Shown here: positions 51,360 through 60,934 of the stretch, piece after piece
Layout: the number at the start of each line of letters is the position of its first letter
Position numbering within the stretch: the stretch's first letter is position 1
Assembly (NCBI RefSeq): GCF_023094165.1
Contig: NZ_JALMDK010000022.1
Span: 1 to 64,000 of the forward strand
Direction of reading: 5' to 3'
Source: Crossiella sp. S99.2
GTDB taxonomy: Bacteria > Actinomycetota > Actinomycetes > Mycobacteriales > Pseudonocardiaceae
DNA length: 64,000 nt
Made by a program: the position numbers and the translations under genes
The notes under the pieces: generated by a model
Told to the model about the DNA's origin: nothing
The model's input: only the letters and a program-made list of their open reading frames with translations
Databases searched by the model: none

Positions 51360-54293
51360 ATGAGATCCCGTGCGCTATCCCGGCGATGGCGAGCCGGACC
51401 ACTGCCCGCCGCACTCGCCACCGCGCTGGCCGGGGCGGTGACGCTCCCGCTGGGCGCGCTGCCCGCGGCGGCCGCCCCCTCGGTGGCCTGCACCGTGGTG
51501 TACCAGGTGACCAACGAGTGGGGCCCCGGCTTCAGCGCCGCCGCGACCATCCGCAACGAGGGCGAGGCCCTGGACGGCTGGCGGCTCACCTGGACCTTCC
51601 CCGACGGCCAGCGGATCACCAACGGCTGGAACGGCGTGTTCACCCAGCAAGGCGCGGTGGTCACCGTGGCCAACCCGGAGTGGGGCCGGGTACTGCCCGC
51701 CGGCGGCAGCACCCAGGTCAACTTCAACGCCGAGAAAGGCGCGGCGAACCGGCCGCCGACCGATTTCGCGGTCAACGGCATCCGCTGCACCGGCGCGAAC
51801 CGGGCCCCCTCGGTCGCGCTGACCAGCCCGGCCGACGGCAGCACCTTCACCGCCCCGGCCAGCATCGCGCTGGCCGCCGAGGCCGCCGACACCGACGGCA
51901 CGGTCAGCAAGGTCGAGTTCTTCGCCGGCACCACCCCCGTCGGCACCGCCACCGCGGCGCCGTGGCGGGTCAACTGGACCGGGGCCACCGCCGGTGAGTA
52001 CTCGGTGACCGCCCGCGCCACCGACGACCGGGGCGCCACCACGGTGTCCAGCCCGGTCGCGGTGCGCGTGCTGGGCGCGCCCGCGGTGCTGGCCACCCCC
52101 GGCGCGGTCAGCGTGCGCCAGGGCGACTCGGTCAAGGTCGGGGTCAAGCTGGCCTCCGCACCGGCCGGGGAGGTCACCGCGACGGTGATCCGCACCGGCA
52201 GCGCGGACCTGACCGCGACCCCGGCCACCCTGCGGTTCACCCCGCAGAACTGGCACACCGCGCAGCAGCTCACCATCGCCGCGGCCGACAACGGCGGCGC
52301 GCTGGGCGAGGCCAGGTTCACCGTGTCCGCCGCCGGGCACACCGCGGCCACCATCACCGCGAAGGAGCTGGGCAAGGACACCTCCAGCTACGCGGCGGCC
52401 TTCCTGGCCCAGTACAACAAGATCAAGGACCCGGCGGCAGGCTACTTCCGCCGGTTCGGTGAGCTGCTGGTGCCCTACCACTCGGTGGAGACCCTGGTGG
52501 TGGAGGCGCCCGACCACGGGCACCAGACCACCTCGGAGGCATTCAGCTACTACCTGTGGCTGGAGGCCAGCTACGGCCGGGTGACCAAGGACTGGGCGCC
52601 GCTGGCCAAGGCCTGGGAGTCGATGGAGAAGTTCATCATCCCCGGCAGCAAGGACCAGCCGACGAACTCCTTCTACAACCCGGCGAAACCGGCCACCTAC
52701 GCCCCGGAGCACCCGCACCCCAGGGGCTACCCCTCGCAACTGGACCCCGGCGTCGCGGTCGGACAGGACCCGCTGGCCGCTGAGCTGCGCTCGGCCTACG
52801 GCAACAACGACATCTACGGCATGCACTGGCTGCTCGACGTCGACAACACCTACAAATACGGCTTCTGCGGCGACGGCACCAACGCCGCACCGGCCTACAT
52901 CAACACCTTCCAGCGCGGTGAGCAGGAGTCGGTCTGGGAGACCGTGACCCACCCCTCGTGCGACACGTTCAAACACGGCGGCCGCAACGGGTTCCTGGAC
53001 CTGTTCACCAAGGACGCCAACTACTCCAAGCAGTGGCGCTACACCAACGCGCCGGATGCCGACGCGCGTGCGGTGCAGGTGGCCTACTGGGCCAAGACCT
53101 GGGCCGAAGCTCAGGGCAAGGGCGCGGAGGTGGCGCCGATCCTGGCCAAGGCGGCCAAGATGGGCGACTACCTGCGCTACGCCATGTTCGACAAGTACTT
53201 CAAGAAGATCGGCGACTGCCACGGTCCGGGGAGCTGCCCCGGCGGCACCGGCAAGAACAGCGCGCACTACCTGATGGGCTGGTACTACGCCTGGGGCGGC
53301 GCGACCGACACCTCGGCAGGCTGGGCCTGGCGGATCGGCTCCAGCGCACCGCACCAGGGCTACCAGAACCCCCTCGCGGCCTGGGCGCTGGCCAACGACC
53401 CGTCACTCAAGCCGAAGTCGGCCACCGGTCAGCAGGACTGGGACACCAGCTACGACCGGCAGCTGGAGTTCTTGCAGTGGCTGCAAGCGTCCAACGGCGG
53501 CATCGCCGGTGGCGCCAGCAACAGCTGGGGCGGCTCCTACCAGCCGCCGCCCGCCGGGTCGGCGAAGTTCCATGGTATGGCGTATGACTTCCAGCCGGTG
53601 TGGCACGACCCGCCGAGCAACCGGTGGTTCGGCTTCCAGGTGTGGGGCGTGGAACGCATCGCCCAGCTCTACCACGTGACCAAGGACGCCCGGGCCAAGG
53701 CGATCCTGGACAAGTGGGTGCCCTGGGCCATCGCCAACACCACCGCGGGCAACGGCTCCTTCCGGGTGCCCTCGGACCTGGAGTGGACCGGCAAGCCCGA
53801 CGACTGGACCGGCACCCCCACCGGCAACGCCGGCCTGACGGTCAAGGTGCTCAACCACAGCCAGGACGTCGGGGTGGCGGCCGCCCTGTCCAAGACGCTG
53901 CTCTACTACGCGGCAGCCTCGGGCAACACCGCGGCGCGCACCACCGGTGAGCGCCTGCTCGACGCGCTGCTGGCGCACCAGGACGGCAAGGGCATCGCGA
54001 TCCCGGAGACCCGCGCCGACTACACCCGCTTCGACGACAAGCTCAGCACCGCCAACGGTGACGGGCTCTACATCCCGCCGGGCTGGACCGGCACGATGGC
54101 CAACGGCGACCGCATCGACGCCAACTCCACCTTCCTGTCCATCCGGTCCTTCTACCGGAACGACCCCGACTGGCCCAAGGTGCAGGCATACCTGGACGGC
54201 GGGCCGGCGCCGACCCTGACCGTGCACCGGTTCTGGTCGCAGGCGGAGATCGCCACCGCCTTCGCCGCGCACAGCGAACTCTTCGGCGGCTGA
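51360..54293 (+). CDS. CBM2-Ig-GH48 processive exocellulase
   Basis: A 977-residue secreted enzyme that releases cellobiose from the reducing ends of cellulose. Order: signal peptide (1-39), N-terminal CBM2 (about 41-143, CTVVYQVTNEWGPGFSAAATIRN), Ig-like domain (148-238, APSVALTSPADGSTFTAPASIALAAEA), a second beta-sandwich spacer (240-335), and GH48 (341-977) with the catalytic acid E393 in HQTTSEAFSYYLWLEA. GGAGGAGGAC precedes ATG 51360. GH48, GH6, GH5, LPMOs and CebR boxes together mark a complete free-cellulase system. Confidence 0.95.
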   Translation: MRSRALSRRWRAGPLPAALATALAGAVTLPLGALPAAAAPSVACTVVYQVTNEWGPGFSAAATIRNEGEALDGWRLTWTFPDGQRITNGWNGVFTQQGAVVTVANPEWGRVLPAGGSTQVNFNAEKGAANRPPTDFAVNGIRCTGANRAPSVALTSPADGSTFTAPASIALAAEAADTDGTVSKVEFFAGTTPVGTATAAPWRVNWTGATAGEYSVTARATDDRGATTVSSPVAVRVLGAPAVLATPGAVSVRQGDSVKVGVKLASAPAGEVTATVIRTGSADLTATPATLRFTPQNWHTAQQLTIAAADNGGALGEARFTVSAAGHTAATITAKELGKDTSSYAAAFLAQYNKIKDPAAGYFRRFGELLVPYHSVETLVVEAPDHGHQTTSEAFSYYLWLEASYGRVTKDWAPLAKAWESMEKFIIPGSKDQPTNSFYNPAKPATYAPEHPHPRGYPSQLDPGVAVGQDPLAAELRSAYGNNDIYGMHWLLDVDNTYKYGFCGDGTNAAPAYINTFQRGEQESVWETVTHPSCDTFKHGGRNGFLDLFTKDANYSKQWRYTNAPDADARAVQVAYWAKTWAEAQGKGAEVAPILAKAAKMGDYLRYAMFDKYFKKIGDCHGPGSCPGGTGKNSAHYLMGWYYAWGGATDTSAGWAWRIGSSAPHQGYQNPLAAWALANDPSLKPKSATGQQDWDTSYDRQLEFLQWLQASNGGIAGGASNSWGGSYQPPPAGSAKFHGMAYDFQPVWHDPPSNRWFGFQVWGVERIAQLYHVTKDARAKAILDKWVPWAIANTTAGNGSFRVPSDLEWTGKPDDWTGTPTGNAGLTVKVLNHSQDVGVAAALSKTLLYYAAASGNTAARTTGERLLDALLAHQDGKGIAIPETRADYTRFDDKLSTANGDGLYIPPGWTGTMANGDRIDANSTFLSIRSFYRNDPDWPKVQAYLDGGPAPTLTVHRFWSQAEIATAFAAHSELFGG

Positions 54294-54300
54294 GCCGGAC

Positions 54301-54334
54301 GGGCGCGAACTGGGAGCGATTCCAGTTCGCGCCC
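54301..54334 (+). terminator. GH48 terminator with CebR-like core
   Basis: GGGCGCGAACTGG and its exact complement form a 13-bp stem with an 8-base loop, seven bases after the GH48 stop. The middle reads TGGGAGCGATTCCA (54311-54324), 12 of 14 bases of the CebR box. Confidence 0.8.
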
Positions 54335-54414
54335 GAACCGGCAACCCTTCGACAGTCTTTTTCCTTGATCCCCTTGACACTCCGGACATCTCGGGGCAAC
54401 ACTCAACTCGATTT

Positions 54415-54430
54415 CTGGGAGCGCTCCCAG
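54415..54430. promoter_or_regulatory. CebR box before cebE
   Basis: A perfect TGGGAGCGCTCCCA at 54416-54429, 29 bases before the chosen cebE start. Confidence 0.93.
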
Positions 54431-54458
54431 TATGGTCCAGAACGGCGAAAGGGTTGAC

Positions 54459-55736
54459 GTGCGCCATCTCTTACCTCGATCACTCGCACTCGGGCTCGCG
54501 GTCTCGGCGGTGGCCGCGCTGACCGCCTGCGGTGCCGGCGCCGGCTCGGACGGCAAGCTGGAGCTGACCATCGCCACCTTCACCGAGTTCGGGTACGAGG
54601 ACCTGCTCAAGGAGTACGAGGCGGTGCACCCGAACATCCGCGTCACCCACCGCAAGACCGGGCAGGCCGCGCCGCACCACCAGAACCTCTACACCAAGCT
54701 GGGCGCCGGTTCCGGCCTGGCCGACGTGGAGGCGGTGGAGGAGGGCCACCGCGCCAAGGTGATGGAACGCGCGGACAAGTTCGCCAACCTGCGCGAGATC
54801 GGACCGGCCGAGGTCACCCCGGATCGTTGGCTGGGCTGGAAGTCCGAGGCGGTCACCACCAAGGACGGCCGCCTGATCGGCTACGGCACCGACATCGGCC
54901 CGCTGGCCATGTGCTACCGCAAGGACTTCTTCGCCGAAGCCGGCCTGCCCAGCGACCCGCAGGGGGTCAAGGCGCTGTTCGCCACCTGGGACAGCTTCTT
55001 CGCCGCGGGCGAGAAGTTCACCGGCAAGATCAGCGGCAAGGCCTGGTTCGACTCGGCCGCGCAGATCTTCAACGCCATGCAGAACCAGCTGCCCCAGGGT
55101 TACTTCAACACCGAGGACAAGCTGATCATCGAGAGCAACCAGGCCATCAAGGCCAACTGGGACAAGCTCACCGCCGCGGTGGCCAAGGGTCAGTCCGCCA
55201 AGCTGACCGCCTTCGGCCCGGAGTGGAACAGCGCCTTCCGCACCGGCGCCTTCGCCACCAAGACCTGCCCGTCCTGGATGCTCGGCGTGGTCGAACAGCA
55301 CGCCGGCCCGGAGAACCAGGGCAAGTGGGCGGTCACCGACGCCTTCCCCGAGGGCGGCGGCAACTGGGGCGGCTCGTACCTGACCGTGCCCAAGCAGAGC
55401 AAGCACCCCAAGGAAGCCGCCGAACTGGCCGCCTGGCTGACCGCGCCCGCGCAGCAGCTGAAAGCCTTCGCCGCCAAGGGGACCTTCCCCAGCCAGGTCG
55501 AGGCGCTCAGCAGCGAGCAGCTGCTGAACAGCCACAACAAGTACTTCGACGTCAAGGCCGGCGCCTTGTTCGCCGAGCAGGCCCGCAAGGTGGCCAAGGC
55601 ACAGTACAAGGGCCCCTCTGACGGGGAACTCCAGGACGTCGTCTCGGTCGCCGCGCTGCAGAAGGTCGAGCAGGGCGCCTCCCCTGCGGAGGGCTGGCGG
55701 CAACTCGTCGACGGCGCGAAGAAGCTGGCCAAGTGA
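54459..55736 (+). CDS. cebE: Cellobiose/cellotriose-binding lipoprotein CebE
   Basis: A 425-residue solute-binding lipoprotein: signal MRHLLPRSLALGLAVSAVAALTAC with lipobox LTAC, then LELTIATFTEFGYEDLLKEYEAVHP, GYGTDIGPLAMCYRKDFF and FGPEWNSAFRTGAFATKTCPSWM. The GTG at 54459 behind AAAGGG is preferred to ATG 54432, which touches the operator and would spoil the signal peptide. It heads the cebEFG-bglC operon. Confidence 0.92.
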   Translation: MRHLLPRSLALGLAVSAVAALTACGAGAGSDGKLELTIATFTEFGYEDLLKEYEAVHPNIRVTHRKTGQAAPHHQNLYTKLGAGSGLADVEAVEEGHRAKVMERADKFANLREIGPAEVTPDRWLGWKSEAVTTKDGRLIGYGTDIGPLAMCYRKDFFAEAGLPSDPQGVKALFATWDSFFAAGEKFTGKISGKAWFDSAAQIFNAMQNQLPQGYFNTEDKLIIESNQAIKANWDKLTAAVAKGQSAKLTAFGPEWNSAFRTGAFATKTCPSWMLGVVEQHAGPENQGKWAVTDAFPEGGGNWGGSYLTVPKQSKHPKEAAELAAWLTAPAQQLKAFAAKGTFPSQVEALSSEQLLNSHNKYFDVKAGALFAEQARKVAKAQYKGPSDGELQDVVSVAALQKVEQGASPAEGWRQLVDGAKKLAK

Positions 55737-56668
55737 GTCTGGACCTACACCCGCAGACCCGCCGTGACCGGCTCGGCGAGTGGGACCTCCGGTTCTCGCC
55801 CTACCTCTACATCGCGCCGTTCTTCCTGATCTTCGGCCTTACCGGCCTGTTTCCGTTGCTCTACACCGCCTACGTAGCCCTCTTCGACTGGGAGCTGGGC
55901 GGTGCGGAGCCGACCTTCGTCGGGCTGGACAACTTCACCACCCTGCTCACCGACGAGCAGTTCTGGACCACGCTGACCAACACGATCAGCATCTTCCTGC
56001 TCTCCAGCGGTCCACAGCTGGTGATCGCGGTGCTGCTGGCCGCGCTGCTCAACACCAGGGTCCGCCCGGCCACCGGCTGGCGGGTCGGCGTGCTGCTGCC
56101 CTACGCGGCCAGCCTGGTCGCCATCGGCATCATCTTCGCCAACCTGTTCGGCCGCGACTTCGGCCTGGTCAACACCCTGCTGGAATGGTTCGGCCTGGAC
56201 CGGATCGACTGGCAGGCCAACCGCTTCGCCAGCCACCTGGCCATCGCCTTCATGGTGAACTGGCGCTGGACCGGCTACAACGCGCTGATCGTGCTCGCCG
56301 CGATGCAGGCCATCCCCAAGGACGTCTACGAGGCCGCGGTGGTCGACGGGGCCGGTGCGGTGCGCCGGTTCTTCAGCATCACCCTGCCGCTGCTGCGCCC
56401 GACGCTGATCTTCGTGGTGATCACCTCCACCATCGGCGGGCTACAGATCTTCACCGAGCCCAAGCTGTTCGACACCAGGCCAGGCTCCAACAACGGCGGC
56501 TCGTCCAACCAGTTCCAGACCATCACCCTCTACCTGTACCAATCCGCCTTCGAGAACCAGAACTTCGGCTACGCCTCGGCGATCGCCTGGGTGCTGTTCC
56601 TGGTGATCATCGTCTTCGCCGGGATCAACTTCCTGCTGACCCGGCGGCTGGCGGGGGTGGGGCGATGA
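55733..56668 (+). CDS. cebF: Cellobiose ABC permease CebF
   Basis: A 311-residue CUT1 permease (MalF type), six helices, EAA loop IPKDVYEAAVVDGAGAVRRFFSITLPLLRP. It starts with a GTGA overlap on cebE and ends with an ATGA overlap on cebG. The FTEPKLFDTRPGSNNGGSSNQFQT loop is typical of CebF-like permeases. Confidence 0.92.
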   Translation: MSLDLHPQTRRDRLGEWDLRFSPYLYIAPFFLIFGLTGLFPLLYTAYVALFDWELGGAEPTFVGLDNFTTLLTDEQFWTTLTNTISIFLLSSGPQLVIAVLLAALLNTRVRPATGWRVGVLLPYAASLVAIGIIFANLFGRDFGLVNTLLEWFGLDRIDWQANRFASHLAIAFMVNWRWTGYNALIVLAAMQAIPKDVYEAAVVDGAGAVRRFFSITLPLLRPTLIFVVITSTIGGLQIFTEPKLFDTRPGSNNGGSSNQFQTITLYLYQSAFENQNFGYASAIAWVLFLVIIVFAGINFLLTRRLAGVGR

Positions 56669-57486
56669 GCGTGGGCAGACCCAACTCCACGGTGTACGGG
56701 CTGTTGCTGGCCTTCGTGCTCGGCTCGGCCTTCCCGTTCTACTGGTCCTTCGTGGTGGCCAGCCGGGACAGCGCCACCGTCACCGAGCGGGTGCCGCCGC
56801 TGCTGCCCGGCGGGAACTTCTTCGCCAACGCGGCCAAGGTGTTCGACTCGGTGCCGTTCTGGAAGGCATTGGGCAACAGCATGATCGTGGCGGGCACGGT
56901 GACCGTGTCCACCGTGCTGCTGTCCACACTGGCCGGTTTCGCCTTCGCCAAGCTGCGTTTCCGCGGCCGGGGAGTGCTGTTCGTGGCGGTGGTGGCCACC
57001 CTGGCGGTGCCCACCCAGCTGGGCATCGTGCCGCTGTACATGCTGATGGCCGAGTTCGGCTGGGCCAACAGCCTGGCGGCGGTGATCGTGCCGAACCTGG
57101 TCACCGCGCTCGGGGTGTTCTGGATGCGCCAGTACATCCTGGAGGCGGTGCCCTACGAACTGATCGAGGCCGCCCGGATGGACGGGTGCAGCCTGATCCG
57201 CACCTTCTGGCACGTGTGCCTGCCCGCGGTCCGCCCGGCCGCTGCCTTCCTCGGCATGTTCACCTTCATGACCTCCTGGAACGACTTCCTGTGGCCGTTG
57301 GTCGCCCTCGACGCGGGCAACCCCACCATCCAGGTGGCCCTGGAGAAGCTCCAGAGCGGCTTCTACATCGACTACTCGCTCGTGCTGGCCGGCACAACCA
57401 TGGCGACGGTCCCGGTTCTGCTGATCTTCGTCCTGCTCGGCAGGCACATCGTCGCCGGCATCATGCAGGGCGCTGTGAAGGGATGA
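56665..57486 (+). CDS. cebG: Cellobiose ABC permease CebG
   Basis: A 273-residue CUT1 permease (MalG type), six helices, EAA loop VPYELIEAARMDGCSLIRTFWHVCLPAVRPA. It overlaps cebF by four bases, and bglC follows three bases after its stop. The importer needs an ATPase encoded elsewhere (MsiK in Streptomyces). Confidence 0.92.
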   Translation: MSVGRPNSTVYGLLLAFVLGSAFPFYWSFVVASRDSATVTERVPPLLPGGNFFANAAKVFDSVPFWKALGNSMIVAGTVTVSTVLLSTLAGFAFAKLRFRGRGVLFVAVVATLAVPTQLGIVPLYMLMAEFGWANSLAAVIVPNLVTALGVFWMRQYILEAVPYELIEAARMDGCSLIRTFWHVCLPAVRPAAAFLGMFTFMTSWNDFLWPLVALDAGNPTIQVALEKLQSGFYIDYSLVLAGTTMATVPVLLIFVLLGRHIVAGIMQGAVKG

Positions 57487-57489
57487 CGA

Positions 57490-58890
57490 GTGCACGTATC
57501 TGACCACGCCGTCGAGCTGGCTTTCCCACCGGGATTCCTGTGGGGCGCGGCCACCGCGGCCTTCCAGATCGAGGGATCGACCACTGTGGACGGTCGAACC
57601 GACTCGATCTGGGACGCCTTCTGCCGGACCCCCGGCAAGGTGCACAACGGCGACACCGGCGAACCGGCCACCGACCACTACCGACGGATGCGCGAGGACG
57701 TCGCGCTGATGGCCGACCTCGGCCTGCGCGCCTACCGGTTCTCCGTGGCCTGGCCCCGGATCCGCCCGGACGGCGGCCCGGTCAACCCGGCGGGCCTGGA
57801 CTTCTACCAGCGCCTGGTGGACGAGCTGCTGGCCAGGCAGATCACCCCGTGGATCACCCTCTACCACTGGGACCTGCCGCAGGCGCTGGAGGAGCGCGGC
57901 GGCTGGGCGAACCGGGACACCGCCTACCGCTTCGGCGAGTACGCCCAGACCGTGGTCGGCGCGCTCGGCGACCGGGTGCCGTTCTGGACCACGCTCAACG
58001 AGCCCTACTGCTCCTCCTTCGTCGGCTACGCCTCGGGCAGGCACGCCCCCGGCCGCACCGACCCGCACGCCACCGTGGCCGCCGTGCACCACCTGCACCT
58101 GGCGCACGGCCTCGGCCTGCTGGCGATCAGGGACGCCGCCCTCCAGGCTCAGGCCGGGATCACGCTCAACCTGTACCCGGTGCGCCCGGCCGACCCCGGT
58201 TCCGAAGCCGACGCCGAGGCGGCCCGCAGGGTCGACGGACTGCAGAACCGGATCTTCCTCGACCCGGTGCTGCGTGGCGAGTACCCCGAGGACGTGCTCG
58301 CCGACCTGGAGCCGTTCGGGTTGTCGGGCCACATCCAGGAAGGCGACCTGGACCTGATCGGTGCGCCACTGGACCTGTTGGGCGTCAACTACTACAGCAG
58401 CCTGCACGTCTCCGGCGCGGCCACCGAGCCCGCCGACGGCCCCACTACCTGGATCGGCGCCGAACACGTGCGCTTCCCCAGCAGGGGCCTGCCGCGCACC
58501 GACATGAACTGGGAGATCCAGGCCGCCGGGCTCACCGAGGTGCTCACCCGGCTGCACACCGAGTACCCGCCGCTGCCGCTCTACATCACCGAGAACGGCT
58601 CGGCCTGGCCGGACAAGCCCAACGGCGACGGCCAGATCGAGGACGCCGACCGGGTGTCCTATTTGGACGGTCACCTGCGCGCGGCGCACGAGGCCATCCG
58701 GGCAGGGGCCGACCTGCGCGGGTACTTCAGCTGGTCGCTGCTGGACAACTTCGAGTGGGCCGAGGGCTATGCCAAGCGGTTCGGCCTGGTGCACGTGGAC
58801 TACCAGACCCAGGTCCGTACCCCGAAGCGCAGCGCGCACTTCTACGCCCAGGTGATCAGGCAGAACGGGCTGACCGCCGAACAACCGTGA
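57490..58890 (+). CDS. bglC: Cytoplasmic GH1 beta-glucosidase BglC
   Basis: A 466-residue GH1 enzyme that splits imported cellobiose to glucose, ending the CebR-inducing signal. FLWGAATAAFQIEG, acid/base E171 in TTLNEPYCSS, nucleophile E368 in YITENGSAW, and GYFSWSLLDNFEWAEGYAKRFG are all canonical. No signal peptide. GTG 57490 follows GGATGACGA, three bases after cebG. Confidence 0.94.
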   Translation: MHVSDHAVELAFPPGFLWGAATAAFQIEGSTTVDGRTDSIWDAFCRTPGKVHNGDTGEPATDHYRRMREDVALMADLGLRAYRFSVAWPRIRPDGGPVNPAGLDFYQRLVDELLARQITPWITLYHWDLPQALEERGGWANRDTAYRFGEYAQTVVGALGDRVPFWTTLNEPYCSSFVGYASGRHAPGRTDPHATVAAVHHLHLAHGLGLLAIRDAALQAQAGITLNLYPVRPADPGSEADAEAARRVDGLQNRIFLDPVLRGEYPEDVLADLEPFGLSGHIQEGDLDLIGAPLDLLGVNYYSSLHVSGAATEPADGPTTWIGAEHVRFPSRGLPRTDMNWEIQAAGLTEVLTRLHTEYPPLPLYITENGSAWPDKPNGDGQIEDADRVSYLDGHLRAAHEAIRAGADLRGYFSWSLLDNFEWAEGYAKRFGLVHVDYQTQVRTPKRSAHFYAQVIRQNGLTAEQP

Positions 58891-58911
58891 TTGCTCCAGG
58901 TAACTGACCGA

Positions 58912-58965
58912 CCGCCTACCCACCGACGTCACCAGCGGCTGACTGGGACGCCGGTGGGTAGGCGG
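58912..58965 (+). terminator. Terminator of cebEFG-bglC
   Basis: Perfect 14-bp arms CCGCCTACCCACCG / CGGTGGGTAGGCGG with a 26-base loop, 22 bases after the bglC stop. Confidence 0.8.
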
Positions 58966-59025
58966 TTGCCGAGCACCGCTCGCCTGGTGGCTGTGAAGTC
59001 CGCACCTTCCCCGCCGTGGTGGGGT

Positions 59026-59063
59026 GGAATGCCGCCCTCGCGACGCTGCGAGGGCGGCGTTCC
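59026..59063 (-). terminator. Terminator of the GH6 gene
   Basis: GGAATGCCGCCCTCGC and GCGAGGGCGGCGTTCC pair over 16 bases (one G-T pair) with a 6-base loop, just downstream of the minus-strand GH6 stop. Confidence 0.85.
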
Positions 59064-59079
59064 GGGTCCGGTCAGGCGA

Positions 59080-60810
59080 TCACAGTGCGGGGTAGGCGTT
59101 GCGCATGAGTTCCTGCAGCTGTGCGGGGAAGAAGTGGCCCGACAGCGGCGCGTTGCCCAGTGCGCCGGACATGTTGTTGCCGTTGCGGATGTTGCCGGTG
59201 TAGGTCGGGTCGCACATCCGGTCGAAGCCCTTGCCCTCGTTGTTCTGGATGTACTTGCTGGAGCCGTCGGACTCGCCGGGCGGCTTCATCCACACGTAGG
59301 CGTCGACACCGGCGGGACCGGGGTTGGCCTTCGGCCGCTCGCCGAGGCCGGCGCCGGACTGGTTGCACCAGTTGCCGAGGTGGATGCGCCGGTCGACGCG
59401 GGACTGGTTGACGAAGGTGTTCGGGTCGGTCGAGGTGCTCGCCGCGGTCGGGCGGTTGGGGCCGCCCCAGCCGTTGCGCGCGGTGTCGATGAGCATGCCG
59501 ACGTCCTGGCCGAAGCAGGCCGCGGCGGCCCTGGCCCGGAAGTCCTGGGCGTAGCCCACCTCGTCGACGTAGCGGTTCCAGTCCACCCACTTGGTGCTCT
59601 CCCGCAGCGGCCTGCCGCCGACCACGGTGTCGGCCTTGAAGAACGGTTCGGCGAGCGCGCTGAAGTTGGCGGTGTTGACGATGAAGCCGGACACGTCGGC
59701 CGGGGTGGCGCCGGAGGCGTTGGCCGCCTGGCACATCAGCTGCACGGTCGGGTTGAGGTTGTCGTCCCAGCCGAGCCAGCCGTGGTGCCCCGCGTCGATG
59801 TAGTTGTGCACGTTGGGCACGTCGCCGAGCTTGTTCAGCGCGTAACCGACGCCTGCGACGTAGTTTCCGTTGGCCTTCATGGTGTCGCACTGCGGGACCG
59901 CGGTGGGCCTGCCGCTGACGTTGGTGATCAGGTTCGGCAGCGAGTCGACCTCGATCACCGTGACGACGCGCAGCCTGGCGTAGGCGGGCCTGGCCAGGAT
60001 CGCGGCGATGGGGTCGATGTACTCGGTGCGGTAGCGCCCGATCTCCGCGGCCTTGAGTTCGCCGTTGGAGGCCAGCGCCGAGCAGTCCCGGCCGGGCAGG
60101 TTGTAGATCACCAGCTGGAGCACCAGGGGCTTCGCCCCGTTCGCCGCGTCCTGCCGCACCGCCTCGTCGAGGTGGCCGACCAGACCCCTGGCGCCGGCGG
60201 TGCCGTTGATCGCCGCGATGCGGTCCAGCCAGACACCGGTGGGCTGGTTCGCGATGCGGCCGCCACCAGGCTCGGCGCGCACCTTGGCCGCCCAGTCCGG
60301 GTTCACGTACATGTCGGCGCCGGTGTAGGGGTTGTTCTCCCGGCTCCCGCCCGGCGGCGGCTCGGTCGGCTCGCCGGTGCAGGCGTTGCCGTTGAGCGTG
60401 AAGCCGGCCGGGGCGGGGTTGCCGCCGGAGTAGGTGGCGTTGAAGCCGATCTCCACCGAGGTCCCCGTGCCCAGGGCTCCATTGCCCGTCGCGGTCACGT
60501 TGGGGCTGTCGGCGGCCTGGGACCAGTTCGCACTCCAGCCTTGCGAAAGCCGCTGGTTGCCAGGGAAGGCGAAGCCCAGCGTCCAGCTGGAGATCGCATC
60601 GCCCAGATTGTTGATCTTGACTCGGGCGGTGAATCCAGTGCCCCAGTCGTGCACGCTGTAGTCGACCCGGCAGGCGGGCGCGGCGCTGGCCGAGGGGGCG
60701 GCTAGCACGGTGCCGAAGGTCGTGGCGGTCAGCACCGCCGCCAGACCCGCGGCCGTGCCGCGTAGACCACGGCCCGTTCGCAAGTTCGTCAACAGGGGTT
60801 TGAACCTCAT
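59080..60810 (-). CDS. CBM2-GH6 cellobiohydrolase
   Basis: A 576-residue secreted cellulase acting from non-reducing ends. Signal peptide (1-44), N-terminal CBM2 (about 45-145, CRVDYSVHDWGTGFTARVKINN), a short PEPTEPPPGG linker and GH6 (about 158-576) with the catalytic acid D242 in YNLPGRDCSALAS, VTVIEVDSLPNLITN and the closing loops YVWMKPPGESDG and MCDPTYTGN. The long insertions fit a CelB/Cel6B-type exo-enzyme rather than a short endo-GH6. GGAGGAAC precedes ATG 60810. Confidence 0.93.
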   Translation of the reverse strand: MRFKPLLTNLRTGRGLRGTAAGLAAVLTATTFGTVLAAPSASAAPACRVDYSVHDWGTGFTARVKINNLGDAISSWTLGFAFPGNQRLSQGWSANWSQAADSPNVTATGNGALGTGTSVEIGFNATYSGGNPAPAGFTLNGNACTGEPTEPPPGGSRENNPYTGADMYVNPDWAAKVRAEPGGGRIANQPTGVWLDRIAAINGTAGARGLVGHLDEAVRQDAANGAKPLVLQLVIYNLPGRDCSALASNGELKAAEIGRYRTEYIDPIAAILARPAYARLRVVTVIEVDSLPNLITNVSGRPTAVPQCDTMKANGNYVAGVGYALNKLGDVPNVHNYIDAGHHGWLGWDDNLNPTVQLMCQAANASGATPADVSGFIVNTANFSALAEPFFKADTVVGGRPLRESTKWVDWNRYVDEVGYAQDFRARAAAACFGQDVGMLIDTARNGWGGPNRPTAASTSTDPNTFVNQSRVDRRIHLGNWCNQSGAGLGERPKANPGPAGVDAYVWMKPPGESDGSSKYIQNNEGKGFDRMCDPTYTGNIRNGNNMSGALGNAPLSGHFFPAQLQELMRNAYPAL

Positions 60811-60854
60811 CGCGGTTCCTCCGCTCGTCGCTGAGCGATCTCAGGGGGCGATTT

Positions 60855-60870
60855 CTGGGAGCGCTCCCAG
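60855..60870. promoter_or_regulatory. CebR box before GH6
   Basis: A perfect TGGGAGCGCTCCCA (60856-60869), 46 bases upstream of the GH6 start. Confidence 0.93.
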
Positions 60871-60934
60871 TTTCGGATACTAACCCGGGCGCCAACGTGT
60901 GTACAGACATTCACCCTGGCGGTTCCCCCGGCGC

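Noticed and set aside
56569-58932. A 787-codon minus-strand frame over cebG and bglC
   Set aside because: Antisense shadow; the plus strand carries canonical permease and GH1 motifs.
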